Source of the DNA: Paramoeba atlantica
Taxonomy: Eukaryota; Discosea
Length of the DNA stretch: 63,792 nucleotides
Assembly: GCA_977017575.1 (NCBI GenBank)
Contig: CDRNVI010000086.1
Coordinates: forward strand, 1 to 63,792
Reading direction: 5' to 3'
Part shown: positions 10,588-22,981 of the stretch, in pieces
Layout of the letters: each line of letters opens with the position of its first letter
How positions within the stretch are numbered: position 1 is the first letter of the stretch
Program-made: the position numbers and the translations under genes
The notes under the pieces: generated by a model
The model's database searches: none
What the model was told of the DNA's origin: nothing
Seen by the model: only the letters and a program-made list of their open reading frames with translations

Positions 10588-10953
10588 GGCGGCCACCCGT
10601 AAGGCACGACTTTGCACGTACTCAGCTGAAGAGAGCAGACAGAAGGAAGAGGTGGGAGCTCAAAGTTGGTGTTCTCTGGTATTGGTGCGGTGCTCACTTC
10701 GTTGGTTGGAGTAAGAAGTTCGGGAGAAAGGACCGCGACGGTTTTCGTTCCTTTGGAGCTGTGTGTGTGCGATGATCGTTTGTGGTTGTCGTAGTGGCGC
10801 CCGCATGCAGGTGCATAGAAAACGCCCTTCTCTGTACCACCATTCATTAGGGATGCTGTTACCGTGCAGGCGACATGGTTATAGAAGGCTTGCCAGGATC
10901 TGGCATGCGACGGACTGCGCCATGAACATCCCTGGGCCGGGCACTTTCGGAGC
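10575..10953 (-). pseudogene. Element X, N-terminal zinc-finger region
   Basis: An open minus-strand frame from 10953 to 10575 begins LRKCPAQGCSWRSPSHARSW and continues QAFYNHVACTVTASL. The Cys-x4-Cys and spaced His residues look like the C2H2 fingers near the N terminus of R2-like proteins. The same frame continues upstream of the LINE-A insertion at 12223-12290 (QNIENAGVSRAEPNS and on to SAALRKC). The minisatellite at 10341-10587 separates it from the RT part. Confidence 0.6.
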
Positions 10954-12211
10954 CCGTGGTTCGTCTGCCTACGCCGCCGCGAGCCCTCTATATCTCTTGG
11001 GTTAAAACCTCCTCATGAATTCTCTCAATCTATTCAAGAAATAGAATCCTTTGCCGCGCACGAGGCTCTTCTCATCGCATTGTCCTACGATGGAGATGTC
11101 ATTTTGCACACGGACTCTGAGTATGTTTGGGATTTCTTTCATGGAGCTATCCATAGGTTCAGATTCATAGGATTTAAATCGTTTGAGGGAGGCGCTATAC
11201 TTCAGAAATTGCAAGAAACATATATTTCGCTAAGAGGGACAAAGCGCTTCTACTGCGTAAAAGTTAAAGCGCATAACGAAAATCCACATAATTATATGGC
11301 AGACTGGGTGGCTAAACAAGCAAGTAAAATAAGCAAGGGATAAAAGGCCTTGAGATTCTACGGCGAGATTCCTCATGAAGACAAGCGCAAAAACCATACC
11401 AATGGTGATTCTAATGGCAGCAAAATGCAGCGCAAACTTAAATCGGTAACCTCTAGCCAAATATGCACCCATGGTGAGCACGTAAAAATATTGCCAAAAA
11501 GTAGGACAGTTAGCAAAGGCAAACATACAGAGATAGAAACGGAAACGAAACGCACAAGATCACAAGAACGCGTACAGTCCAACAACACAAAAAGGCTAAA
11601 ATACATTGAGTCAAAGCAACAGTTGCCTCATGTAGCACGTATTGTTATTAGTGATCGGGTTAAATTTAGAGCTCCGCAAAGAAAGAGGAGTAATCAGTTA
11701 TACCAGGAGAATGATGAGCCAAGCTATTAAAGTCTGGAAACAAAGGGGTCACGTCAAAAAACACCCAGTAAAAGAGAGAACTGCGTCAAAAAGACAGAAA
11801 AGCGTCAGGGGAAAGACGATAGATCGCGAACTAAGAACGTATTACGAACACCAAAGAAATGGTACCCCCCTCATACCCCCCTTGATCGCATTTTCTGAAC
11901 AGGCGAGGGATAGTGTGATAAGGTGGTATGCTGTTGTTTCGCGTGAAAATGTTTTATTAGGTAAACCGTTTGTGCTGAAAATGAAAAGTCGATTTCATAT
12001 CACAATTCTTTGACTAAGTACTGGAACGCCGTCCACCTCGAATGATTAGGATACATGGAAGTTGTTGCAAGATGTTTTTGAAAAGCTTCTGGTGAATATG
12101 TTAGTTTTGTGGACACCGCCAAAGTGATTTATGGGTAGGAGAAATTTGTGAAGCTTTCAACTGGGACATATTAATTTATTATCCCAGTGATGGTTGGTTG
12201 GTTGGTTGGTT
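10954..12211 (+). pseudogene. LINE-A copy, 5'-truncated (RNase H end and 3' UTR)
   Basis: From 10963 the sequence is almost identical to 47721-48974 of LINE-A. It holds the second half of RNase H (HTDSEYVWDFF, ADWVAKQAS), the in-frame TAA after ISKG, the basic tail (11350-11730) and the 3' UTR, ending in TTGG repeats at 12190-12210. ACTTTCGGAGC flanks it at 10943-10953 and 12212-12222. This is a typical 5'-truncated target-primed insertion, here into the 5' part of element X. Confidence 0.9.
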
Positions 12212-12222
12212 ACTTTCGGAGC

Positions 12223-12473
12223 GCGGCAGACTTTCCTTGGGACAATGAGTTGGGCTCAGCGCGGCTAACGCCAGCGTTTTCAATATTCTGGGTTTCCTAT
12301 CTTCTTCCTGGTTGCTCTTGAGATGGGCCCGGAATAAATTCATTAGGATGCAAGAGTGAAGGTGTCTCTGGGTTTTTTCCCATGGATCAGTATCAACCGT
12401 GTAATGAATTTCCTGGCAAACATCTCAAGTGAGTCAGATCACAGATCTACAAATCAAGGACGATGATTCGTCA
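12223..12473. other. Flank of LINE-A, upstream part of X
   Basis: The first 70 bp extend the X N-terminal frame on the minus strand. Nothing else is recognised. Confidence 0.4.
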
Positions 12474-12614
12474 CAAGAAGAAGAAGATACGGAGGGCTCT
12501 GAAGCGCCAACCGTTAGGGTAGAGTCTCAGGTCGCCGACCTTCGTCATGTTGCTACCCCCCTCCAAGACGGCACTCGACGCCTTGCGGCCCGAGCACGGC
12601 TACCCAACCGTAGC
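12474..12614 (-). repeat. SINE-2 copy, 5'-truncated
   Basis: It has a GAA-repeat tail of four units, GGAGGGCTCTGAAGCGCC, and body up to CGGCTACCCAACCGTAG. The tRNA-like head is absent. Confidence 0.8.
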
Positions 12615-12635
12615 TAACCCTCTTCTAATAAACCA

Positions 12636-12660
12636 GATCGAAATGGGCGAGGGAGATACT
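12636..12660 (+). repeat. Solo terminal inverted repeat of the MITE-A/B group
   Basis: CCAGATCGAAATGGGCGAGG followed by GAGATAC has the group terminus, but no partner is seen before the duplication junction at 12728. A copy lies at 25033-25057. Confidence 0.5.
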
Positions 12661-12950
12661 GCTGTGTTCCCTGCTAAGATAACTGGCTTTTCAGGAACAG
12701 AATGATACGCTGCCCCTTTTATTGCAACCTTTGAATTCTTGCCACTCCGCCACCTCCACTGAGGCAGTGAACGCAGTGTAGATGCAGTGGCGCGTGAGAG
12801 AGCCAGTGACTGCAGTGTAGATGCAGTGGCACGTGCGAGAGTAAGTGCACTGCCACGTGACTGCAGTAATGCAATGTATATGCAGGGGCAAGCTGCACAC
12901 AAGGGTGGCGAGCTGGCCATGTTGTGGAAGGGTGGCCAGCTGGGAGATAG

Positions 12951-13168
12951 CCCAGATTGAAAGGGGCGAGGGAGATACGAAGCAACAGGCGTTGCAGATT
13001 CCCACTGAAAAGAAATGGTATCCCCCCGGAGTTACTTTACTCCGCACGAGTAAAGCCTTTGCGCGTGCTAGCTCGGAGACAAACTTCGTCCAGGGATATA
13101 CCATTTCTTTTCAGTGGGAATCCGCCACGCCTGTTGCTTCGTATCTCCCTCGCCCCTTTCAATCTGGG
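12951..13168. mobile_element. MITE-A, second copy in duplicate
   Basis: Counterpart of 539-756, with the same inverted-repeat ends. Confidence 0.85.
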
Positions 13169-13245
13169 TTTCTATAAGAACACCATTTTTATAATATGAT
13201 TATAAAAATATTGCGAATGCTTCCGGCGCGTGTAAGGAGACAGAG

Positions 13246-14151
13246 ATGTTTGAAACTCTTACACGAACCAAGCGTGCTCGGGGGGTTCTTTTTCGCCCAC
13301 CACAGCGGAGAGGACCTGCTAAACTTCGCCAGAGGGTGACGCGAGCACTGATAAAGTCAGTTAGAGTCGGATCTCGGCTCCATGTGGTATGGAGGTACTT
13401 CACTAGTGAGAATATGTTCTTAGGTGCGGGGCGCATGCCGCACAAGAAGCACAATCCTGCAAAGTGCTCTGAGCACAAGAAGTGGCACGCATTTTGGACA
13501 GAAAATGTCCTTGAAACGGAAAACACATACCAGTGCAAACTGCTTGGGTGTTCCGAAACACCTCTTGAAAAAGAGGCTATGGCCAAGCATGTAGCACAGC
13601 ATTGCGAAGGAATGCATTTATGTATTCCTTGCAATTACTTTGCTATCTTGCAAGATTTACCGCCAGTCATGGTGGATACGACTCGCGCGAATTCTCTGAA
13701 ACACCGGGAAATGGCGTATCTACATCCTAAACGGGGGTTTCACGTAAGTTTCTCCATTGGATCGTATGTGTGTGCACTCCACGCCATACGTAAGCAAAGT
13801 GTCAAACCTATGATGCGACACATACTCAGTATGGGACACCCTTCACAGGTGCTCCCAACTGATACGAATGTTCCTCTGTGCGAAGTATGTACGTATTTCG
13901 CACAGATTCAAGGAACAACGGGTATTATCCCAGCAGATGAATACCATTTGGTATCAAGTGAGCATACACGTTATGTTCAAACAAAAGTCGACTGGATCGA
14001 ATTCGCCCTCCACTGCGAACAGAACAAGTTCAAGTGCACTTTGTGCGCCACCGAGCAAATGTTCACGTTTAAGGGGCTTCAAAAGCATTTTTACCGCCAT
14101 CCGCGGCATGCTGAAGCTCGGGCTTTTTCGACTTCGAATCACACAAGCTGA
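13246..14151 (+). CDS. C2H2-like zinc-finger protein, 301 aa, second copy
   Basis: Fully open counterpart of 834-1739. It has Trp for Ser in FWTEN (residue ~84) and Ala for Asp in KEAMAKH (residue ~106). Both changes alter the protein and I see no silent change, which does not suggest strong selection since the duplication. Function is unknown. Confidence 0.55.
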   Translation: MFETLTRTKRARGVLFRPPQRRGPAKLRQRVTRALIKSVRVGSRLHVVWRYFTSENMFLGAGRMPHKKHNPAKCSEHKKWHAFWTENVLETENTYQCKLLGCSETPLEKEAMAKHVAQHCEGMHLCIPCNYFAILQDLPPVMVDTTRANSLKHREMAYLHPKRGFHVSFSIGSYVCALHAIRKQSVKPMMRHILSMGHPSQVLPTDTNVPLCEVCTYFAQIQGTTGIIPADEYHLVSSEHTRYVQTKVDWIEFALHCEQNKFKCTLCATEQMFTFKGLQKHFYRHPRHAEARAFSTSNHTS

Positions 14152-14452
14152 GAGTAACAGAGCTCATGCGATGATGAGCTGGAACGTGTGAATCAGTGCT
14201 CCACGCTAACACTCACATCTTTTCAACTGATTGAGAATATTATCATCAATTCACACATTGTTTGTGATGAAACCCTCCAAAACGGTGGAAATAAAAGATG
14301 CTCTATTCAGAGACATCATGATGGACATAACGTCGTTTACGTTAAAGGCAATGGCGATTCTCTCGCCCTGGTATGTCTGACTTCTCCGGGAGATGGGTAG
14401 GGATAAAACCTCAGCTAGCACCAATGCCACAAATGGAGGTGGCGGAGTAGGC

Positions 14453-14836
14453 CGAGGTGGCGGAGTGGCAAGATTTCAAAGTTTGAAGCACATGGTGCTC
14501 AGACGGCGAGTTCAAAACCGCTCATCTCAATATTCCTGGCGGCCTCACTCTAAGAGGCTGGGCTGATACCCGACTAGTCCCAGTACTCGGAGGACCGTCC
14601 CGGACCCTCCCCTCAGGCAACCAGCTCCCTTACCCGGCTCACACCTCTTGGGTAAGCCGTGTTGACGTACAGCTCGTCGACGCAGCGTGTTGGCAACAGC
14701 ACGTTGGTGCCGCCTTGGACAAGCGGAAACTGGTAGAGGACGTCGGTCTCGGAACTTCCAAATCTGTCTGTGAAGGTTCTGGCTTGCCAGTGACCATCCG
14801 GAGCAATCCGGAATGATTTGGATATTTTTTTTTTGG
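14453..14836 (+). repeat. SINE-1 (duplicate of 2041-2424)
   Basis: Same junctions as in copy A. Confidence 0.85.
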
Positions 14837-14912
14837 ACCTCCGCCCTCTCCACCACCTCCAACCACCGTATTGCCGTACGGTGTTTTGACTATACAGTGA
14901 CATGCCTATACA

Positions 14913-15295
14913 CGGAGGAGGAGTGGAAAGAACTCAAAGTTTGAAGAAAATGGTGCTCAGACGGCGAGTTCAAACCCGCTCATCGCAATATTCCCGGCGG
15001 CCTCACTCTAAGAGGCTGGGCTGATAACCGACTAGGCCCAGTACTCGGAGGACCGTCCCGGACCCTCCCCTCAGGGAACCAGCTCCATTACCCGGCTTAC
15101 ACCTCTTGGGTAAGCCGTGTTGACATAAAGTTCGTCGACGCATCGTGTTGGCAACATCACGTTGGTGCCGCCTTGGACAAGCGGAAACTGGTAGAGGACG
15201 TCGGCCTTGGAACTTCCAAATCTGTCTGTGAAGGGTCTGGCTTGCCAGTGACCATCCGGAGCAATCCGGAATGATTTGGATTTTTTTTTTTTTGG
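14913..15295 (+). repeat. SINE-1 (duplicate of 2501-2882)
   Basis: Same as copy A, with one extra T in the 3' T run. Confidence 0.85.
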
Positions 15296-15380
15296 ATCGG
15301 AGTATTGCTTCGAGGAGTCCAGCCATCGGATGCGTTACTTTACAAGGAAGTTATTGAGGGAGATACTAATCCCTCGCTAC

Positions 15381-15651
15381 CGTAGGTTAATTCGCCGTGC
15401 CCGATTTCGTTCCCGATTTCGAAGACCGTAATACTTCGTACTCCGGAAGAGGCTCAAGTTTTTGTCGGAGATTGTCGCAAAGCTTTTGCCAGTGTTCTCG
15501 ATCTTGGGAGTAAACAAGAGCTTGTTCGAGCGTAATACCTAGATCGTTAAACTTGCCTCACTGGGGGAAATACTTTGTGTTCTTTCTTTAGTATTCCATT
15601 GAACAAGCTCGCGAAAAGCGGTCGAGTGCCTCAGCATGTGGCCAAAGTTTG
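15381..15651 (-). pseudogene. LINE linker fragment (duplicate of 2968-3238)
   Basis: Same LINE-Z-type sequence between RT and RNase H, with a handful of substitutions. Confidence 0.75.
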
Positions 15652-16003
15652 AAGAACATGGTGCTCAGACGGCGAGTTCAAACCCACTCATCGCAATATT
15701 CCTGGCGGCCTCATCCAAAAGAGGCTCGGCTGAGAACCGACTAGGCCCAGTACTCGGAGGACCGTCCCGGACCCTCCCCTCAGGGAACCAGCTCCCTTAC
15801 CCGGCTTACACCTCTTGGGTAAGCCGTGTTGGCGTACAGTTCGTCGACGCAGCGTGTTGGCAACAGCACTTTGGTGCCGCCTTGGAAAAGCGGAAACTGG
15901 TAGAGGACGTCGGCCTCGGAACTTCCAAATCTGTCTGTGAAGGGTCTGGCTTGCTAGTGACCATCCGGAGCAATCCGGAATGATTTGAATTTTTTGGATT
16001 GGA
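15644..16003 (+). repeat. SINE-1, 5'-truncated (duplicate of 3231-3590)
   Basis: Same start inside the head and same 3' end as copy A. Confidence 0.85.
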
Positions 16004-16008
16004 GTGGG

Positions 16009-16231
16009 GACGCCAGGAATATTGCGATGAGCAGGTTTGATCCAAAAAATAATAATCCAAATCATTCCGGATTGCTCCGGATGGTCACTGGCAAGGGGGA
16101 CCCTTCACAGATAGATTTGGAAGTTCCGAGGCCGACGTCCTCTACCAATTTTCCGCTTGCCCAAGGCGGCACCAACGTGCTGTTGCCAACACTGCGTCGA
16201 CGAACTGTACGTCAACACGTCTCACCCAAGA
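16009..16231 (-). repeat. SINE-1 fragments (duplicate of 3596-3818)
   Basis: Same two inverted pieces as copy A. Confidence 0.75.
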
Positions 16232-16675
16232 AGTTTTTTTTTTTTTTTGCAATAAATAGGGGGGGAAGAGTAGGAGTTTATAGCAATAATAATAAAAAGA
16301 AGCAATTCATGCCCAATCCATCTGCGCGTTCCGGGCCGGGTCTTTCGACCACTCCTCGGCCTGACTTGTGAACCCTTCCCTTGTTATATGGGAGGGCGCA
16401 GGCGCGGGCTTGTGCCGACAGCGGCACGGTCACGAAACAGGACTTTTTTTTTTGCAATTAATACGGGGGGAGAAGTATAAAATGCGGCATTGCATCTATA
16501 TTTTGACCCAGTAGACGAACCAAGTAGGTCCATTGGGGGGGCGGTATATGATTTATAAACAAGCAATCAAATTAGCAATTTCACTTGTTGTAGCCCAAAA
16601 CTAGCAATTCAACCTGCCTTAAGTTATTTATGATTCTGATAACAATAATAATAAAAATCAGAAGGAAGCAATCCA
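16232..16675. repeat. T-run/GCAAT repeat block (duplicate of 3819-4262)
   Basis: Same as copy A except for T-run lengths. Confidence 0.7.
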
Positions 16676-16690
16676 GGCCCAATCCTTCTC

Positions 16691-17019
16691 ACCTTCCCAG
16701 ACGGCACTCGACGCCTTGCAGCCCGAGCACGGCTACCCAACCGTAGTTACCAGGACGGGCGTCCAACCCCGCATCGTGTAGTGTCTCAAGCCTTCTTTGC
16801 GTAAGCAGCTCGCAATTTAGGGGCTGCGCTGGAGCCTGGTTCAGTTCGGAGGTTCCGGGTCGGTCCTCCAGGGGAGCGGAGTTGGGTTTGGGCCTTGAAG
16901 GCACTCCTGATCGCTTTCCCTTTGTAGTGAGGCCGCCAGGTTGCGAGTTTTGTCGATAGCGGGAATCGGACCAACAACCTGCAGGTTGTAAGGCCCACCG
17001 TCTACCAACTACCCCCAAT
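16691..17019 (-). repeat. SINE-2 without tail (duplicate of 4278-4606)
   Basis: Identical by eye to copy A. Confidence 0.8.
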
Positions 17020-17218
17020 CAACCATCCGCGCCTTCCAAACTTTGCCCTCCTCTTTCCCTCACTCCCCCCCAAAAATCCATCCGCGCGTGCTCCACTCCT
17101 TCTTCCAACAGTGCGCGCTTCGGACCGGATCTCTAGACCTCTCCATGGCCTGGCTTGGGAACCCTTCCCTTGTTATAAGGGAGGGCGCAGGCGCGGGCAT
17201 GTGCCGACAGCGGCACGG

Positions 17219-18728
17219 TCACGAAGTTGGGTTTTGATCGCCGGACTCGGATGAATGTTCCGAACCCGTACCTATCTCACATTGGGGTACCTTGCTCGTG
17301 AAAGCGAGGCGTGAGGATAGGCACTGTCGGCTCGATCGGCCTCGGGCCGCTCTGGAGGCTACTCCTCCAGCGTTGCTATGGGGTCTTCGGAAGGTGAACG
17401 AGCAACCATCATGCGCGCTTGAAAGCGCATAAGGTGTGTTTAGTTCAGCGGAGATTCGGCTCGTTGCCTCACCTTCCGAAAGTAGACCCCCCGAGGCGTG
17501 CGAACACCTCTCACCGACTTTGCGGAGCACGGCTGAAGCGCTGGGGCTCTAGGCGCCATAACTTTCGACCATCATGGCCGTAAAGTCGCATCCTGCTTCT
17601 ATGGCTTCTCGGCGCTGCTTGCACTTGCCCATTGAGGAATAATGTTCGGCAAATGACCCCGCGGCAACCCAGCTAGCGTTTCGGACTTTGTCCGTATATT
17701 TTAATTGCTGAGCATGGGTGACCGCGAAGTCAAGCACAATGGGATTTCCAAGAAAAAGGCTGGGCAAGTATATGTTGCCAGGTCTGGTGAGGGCCCAACC
17801 TGGGCCCCTGTTCCCGAGACTCTTTTCTCGTTGAGGGGCGAGGCGGTCTCGACTGCACACGTCCGCGAACTGGTCCGTAACAGCGTTGCGCCTGGTCACA
17901 ATACCATGGCCATGTTTGCAAGACAGTGCATGATCCCCTTTGCTGTCAAGGGGGAGCGAGCATTTCGGCATGGGGAACGTGCTATCTTCATGGTGGATGT
18001 CCACGCCTAACCACCAACGGGCCAAAGTTCGGAATTGTGTGGGGGTAAAGGCGTGCCCAAGGTCTTTCAAAGGAGTCACAAAGGCCCAGCTGCTCGCTCC
18101 CGTGCCACACTGGGAGATCCACCTTGCACTGGTTCGTGCGTCAGTTGTCTCATATTCCTGGGAAAAGGCATGGGCTGCAATAGCATAACTGATTACCCGC
18201 TGGCTCGGGGTCTTCCCTTTGGGCCACTGTGGGGGTAACATTTCCTGGCATTCTTCAGAACCGTAGAGGGGAGTCGAGAGTCGGTAGGCATCCGTGGGTG
18301 TGTTGGCCGCGCGGGAAGTCGTACGAAGAACATGTCCCGGAGGCTCGTCCGGGGGGGGAGGATCATTCCCTGGCGGAGGGTGCCTTCTCTTCCGGTAGGA
18401 GTACGGCGCGCTCAGGGCCTTCTCGCATGGGGCGTTGGGAGTTGTGAGAACACGACCCCTGGGATCGAGGAGAGCAGTGCCGGCCGTCTGATTGATGTCG
18501 AGGAAGGCCTCCGAGAAACCTTCAGCGTCTTCGGGATCCCAGGAATCTTTGTCAGAGGCAAAGGCGACGGATGCAACGTAAGCCGCGGAAGCGTGGAGAG
18601 CTTCGGATCTCAGACCTAATCCCCCATGGCGCTTCAGCCGCTGTGCTTGAGATTGTGCTGACCTGTACAGAGGACAGATGATTGCCTCTTTTGAGACTAG
18701 GTATTGACGTCCTGCATCCCTAACGTTT
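17219..18728 (-). pseudogene. Element X C-terminal part (duplicate of 4806-6315)
   Basis: Same frame, same stops and the same RPGN in place of RPD. A few substitutions are confined to the 18300-18650 stretch, so both stops predate the tandem duplication. Confidence 0.8.
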
Positions 18729-19148
18729 GTTCAAAATTTCCATTGTACAATTCTTTTTTGACCTTCTTGATTGTTTTGTGCACCAATTATTTAATGTTAG
18801 TGTTTTCTGAAGAACTTTATGATCCAATAGTACCTTGACAATGGAATTTGGAGTATGCCAGACGCGTAAGTTTAAACTTTAATATAATAAAATAAAATAT
18901 CATTTCTTCTTTCAGTTAATGAAAATTCGTAACCAATTCGTAATCTTTACGGATTCTTTACGATTGCAGTGAACCCAGCCACGATGCTCAGGGTAGATAG
19001 TCGCGCAGTTGCGCAACTATTGTATATGCATTAAGCTTTTCAATCTCAAGTTGAAAAGCTTCTAGTACTTCAGGGACTTAAAGTTCGGCTTTCTTTGCTA
19101 GACAGGAAAGGAGATTTTTCGTATGGCTGTGTAAGAAACCGCCTTCTG

Positions 19149-22133
19149 TCATGGAGATGCAGCGAAAAAAGTCTTCATTAATCCCCTCTTCTCAACGTAT
19201 TTCTTCTGCTTTCTCTCAATAGCATTTTGCAGGAGCTGAGCTTCTGTCATTTTTCGATAGCTCGGGCTACCGGTGCGGACAACTGTGAGGTCGTAAAGTA
19301 CTTCACCCGTATGGGGCCACATAATTCCGAGGTCGGGGCCTGACCTTATTCTTCGTGCGCGGCACGGATGGTTATCAATCGCATCAGCGGAGACGTGTGC
19401 CTTGCACTTGATAGAAGGATGAATAAGTGCGAGGTTCTATGACGGACTGGAGGCCTGCTTTTGAGCAAAGTTCGGCTAGAAAGCGCACTAGAGATGAGTG
19501 TTTTCGTGTAGCGTTCATTCCAGAACACTTTGTACAACCCACAATGTGGTGAAGGATTTCCTCTGATTTTATCTGAGCAGCGCATCCAGGGCAACTCACT
19601 TGATCCGGCAACGAAGGCGGTTTGATGCCTAATCTAAACATGATAGCGTATCTGAAAAGGTAAGGATTAACGTATCCGCTAGTTGAAGGAAGATGTCGAA
19701 AGGCAGTCGTTCTGCGTTTTAGTATGGAGTCTATTCTGCTATCCTTACGTAACTCGGTGGCTAATAGTTTTTGTTCTGTCTTCATAGCTTTTGATGCTTG
19801 AATTCTGGCTGTCTGATGCTTGGCTGTGCGGCTTGAGCTTCCATTATCATCGGGAATGCCTCCTTTCGATTTGCGCAAAACTACCGGAGCTTTATTGGAT
19901 AGTGTTCGCTCATCAATCGATTTGCGCGCGGTGTCGAAAAAGAAACGATGTCTTAATGTTGACGGTGTCAAACCAAGTCCTCCTAGGTGTTGTGGGAGTG
20001 ACGATAGCTTGATCAGCAAATAGGATTGATCAGAGATAGGATCAGCAAAGAACCAGTGCGACACAATATCATTAACTTGTTCATCAAATTTTTGGGCCAT
20101 AAGAAGCGAGTCTTCTGGACGGTGTACACTCAGGTGATAATCATGACGTGGGAGCGCACAGCGTTGCAGTACAGCCAGTGAAATGTTGCTGGGCCCCATT
20201 CGACGAAGCCTACGGAACAGGCATTGGGGCTTCTTTAGTTTTTTGACCAGAAGTGAGCTGACCTCTTGGTGATCCCCGATGTGGGCTCCAAGGATTTTGA
20301 TTGTCTTGTCAGAATGCGTGACGCCTAGGGAGCGAAGAGCATCAGGATGGCTGTTCCGATTCTTACTGCTCTCAGCGTTGAACCATTCTGATTTTGAATA
20401 ATTTATGTGCAGGCCAAGGTCAGTGGATAGCTCTCTGAGATGTAAGAACGCGGCTTCCAGTGAGATGCGATTTTTTGAGGACAATGTAACGTCACCCATG
20501 GTCCGAGGGATTTCCGTATTCGCAATAAAACATGCGCATAAACGGCTTGAAAACTTTGTGTGCCTGCAGGGATTGAGCAATTGCTGAGAGCTGTGCAGTG
20601 TTATATGCGTTGGTGTAATCTACCGAAAGAATAGTGTGCCCGTTGCTGTAGTCATCAAGAAGCTCGTGAACGATTCCTTCACATGCATTTTTTTCTAAGA
20701 CACCACGTTGCATAGGGTGGAAGAACCTTTTCAACGAGTCTTCATGACGTTGCAGCAGGATTGAGCCACTTATTTTGAGCTTTCAAACAAACAAGCGAAA
20801 GCTAACAACGCCAGACCTACGAAACCCGAGCGGACCGAGGAAGTATCGCGGAGTAGCAGACGGAAGAAAATAGAAACTAGCGACGAAGTTCGTCTCGCAA
20901 AGTAGATCGAAGGAAAATATGCCCGTCACCTGAGCAGGAATGCTCTGAGGACGCAAAAGATGGTGTAGAATAGTAGAGCGATAACTGATAAGTAAGGTCA
21001 AATGCGTCTTCTCTTTCAATTTGAGTGTTTTATGAGAGTATGAATATATTCAGTGTTTCAACCGATTTATCAGTCATATAAGATAAGATAAGATATTTTG
21101 AGCATTGTGTCACCCATCGCTATCGGTCTTACCCCGTTATTCGGCTTTTCTAAGGCGATGATTCTACAACGTGTCAGACGGTTGCGAACTGATGTGCTTA
21201 TTTCTCCGTTGATGACATCTCTAATCATGTGGCACAAACCTGAACAACATTCCACGTCATCAGCCAGTAAGCGGAGGATGTTTTCGCTCAATCCCGTTGG
21301 GCCTGGGGTTCTCCATGCGCGAGTTTGTTTACCGCTGAGCGAACCTCGTCCATCTCGATTACGCCAGCCCGTGGGTATTCTACTGATGACGCAGGTGGTG
21401 GATCACCTGTGGGATGAAGGTCTTTCAATTTTCGCACTTTTTCGTCCACACTGAGTTGGGAGTCTACAGAAACGTTGTCCAGGACTCTGGTTGCTTTACT
21501 TAAATTTCCTGCACGAGCTGCATGGAGAGTATTGAGTTGCGTATTGAGTTGCGTATTGAGCGGCGGTCAACTTCGAGCTCCTTTACCTCCTCTTTGGATA
21601 AAAATACATTTTCCTTGGCATTGGCGCTCTTATGGCTATGCGGGATGCTGTCCCGTCTTTGGATAGCTTTCCGCACGCTTACTAGTGAGTCTCGTGGGGC
21701 GTTGAGGAATTTTTGCCATAATTTATCTTTTTCTGAGGATAGTTTAAGTCTCGGATAGTCTCTTATAATCGAACGGAAAATAGCTACCACATGCACAGAA
21801 AACGTCGGATCGATCTGGGAGAAAGAAGGCAAAGGCTCTAGGTCACACCCGTGATCTGTGTCGTCCGCATCTTCTGACGCGCATATCGTCGTTGAAACTT
21901 CACAATCTGGAACACGGCTTAGATGAGTTGCTCGGATGCCGAAAACCTTGATTTTCGTCGACTGGGGAAGATAAAGATTTCCAGAGGGCCCGGCTTCGTC
22001 AGGGGCTGGATGGTACGAAATTTTGATGTTCAACGCTTTCTTTCGCAGTTTTCTGGAAACAACTTCACCAATCGATTCGTAGATTCGATTCTGAGAGTTT
22101 CGAAAACACCACCGTACTGCACACGTCGTTCCT
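19149..22133 (-). pseudogene. Element Y (duplicate of 6736-9720)
   Basis: R2-like RT and restriction-like endonuclease, identical by eye to copy A including the 313-bp retroposon and every frame change. Confidence 0.82.
20781..21093. mobile_element. 313-bp retroposon inside Y (duplicate of 8368-8680)
   Basis: Flanked by the same TATTTTGAGC duplication, so the insertion predates the tandem event. Confidence 0.75.
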
Positions 22134-22192
22134 TTACCCCAATCCGAGATTTTCCGAAGAACGTGGTCGGGAGCTCAAATCCGTGGTCGGGA

Positions 22193-22703
22193 GCTATGGG
22201 CGAGTTTCCTGACGACATGGCCAGGCGACACATGTGAATGACTCTTTCGGCCCCGGATGGCGCTGCCACTCCGTACTGCTTGCCTTCAAAGAGCTCGCTC
22301 GCTTTGGGTCGGATTGCGTTGCATACGGCTTTGCTCGCTAATCGCCGAAGGGTTTCACCGGCAGCGATCGGACGAACATCATTTTCGCCCTCTGATAGGG
22401 CGCATAAACGCGCCCCTGCAAAGTGCGCCTGTACTTCAGAGGGTGCTCTGAAGTACCCAGCTCTGGGTGTTCCCAGCTAGGAGGCGATTTTAGCTTTGTG
22501 AGGGATCGGAGAAAGTCACTTCCGTGTACGAGCAGTGCTGCCTGTAGGTGCTCTGTAGGTGCCTGTAGGTGCTCTGGGCCCTGTAGGTGCTCTGGGCGTA
22601 AGCCCATAGTGCCGGCAGAGGATCTGCGTCGCGCGAGCGACCCCTGATAAATAGGGGGAAGGCGGTAGTTGTTTTGGGGGAAATGAGAGGCCGGACGCAC
22701 GGA
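22193..22703 (-). pseudogene. Element X RT N-terminal part (duplicate of 9780-10290)
   Basis: Same R2-like fingers motifs and same PEHLQ expansion as copy A. Confidence 0.75.
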
Positions 22704-22753
22704 TGGGTCGGCCGGGCCAATGAGCCAATAATATCTACACTAAAATTGAGAAA

Positions 22754-22981
22754 TATGCATGTGAATGTGCTATATGCATTTGAATGTGCTGTTATGCATG
22801 TGAATGTGCTGTTATGCATGTGAATGTGCCGCTTAGTATGCATTATCAATGTGCAGTAAATATGCATTTGTATGTGCTATATGCACCTGAATGTGCCATA
22901 TGCATGTGAATGTGCTAATATGCATCTGAATGTGCTATATGCATTATAAATGTGCCGCTTAGTATGCATTATAAATGTGCG
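22754..22981. repeat. ATGCAT/AATGTGC minisatellite, one unit shorter
   Basis: Counterpart of 10341-10587. The loss or gain of one 19-bp unit is the largest length difference between the tandem copies. Confidence 0.9.

Larger units (their letters stand above)
317..12728. repeat. Tandem 12.4-kb segmental duplication, copy A
   Basis: Everything from about 317 to 12728 recurs in the same order and orientation at 12729-25129. The offset is 12412 bp at the left. It changes to 12413 at a poly(T) run, to 12394 after a 19-bp minisatellite length change near 10360, and to 12397 after a 3-bp indel near 11375. The left edge, the internal junction and the right edge share the 4-bp string CTTT, as in duplication through microhomology. 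Base substitutions between copies are few. Confidence 0.95.
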
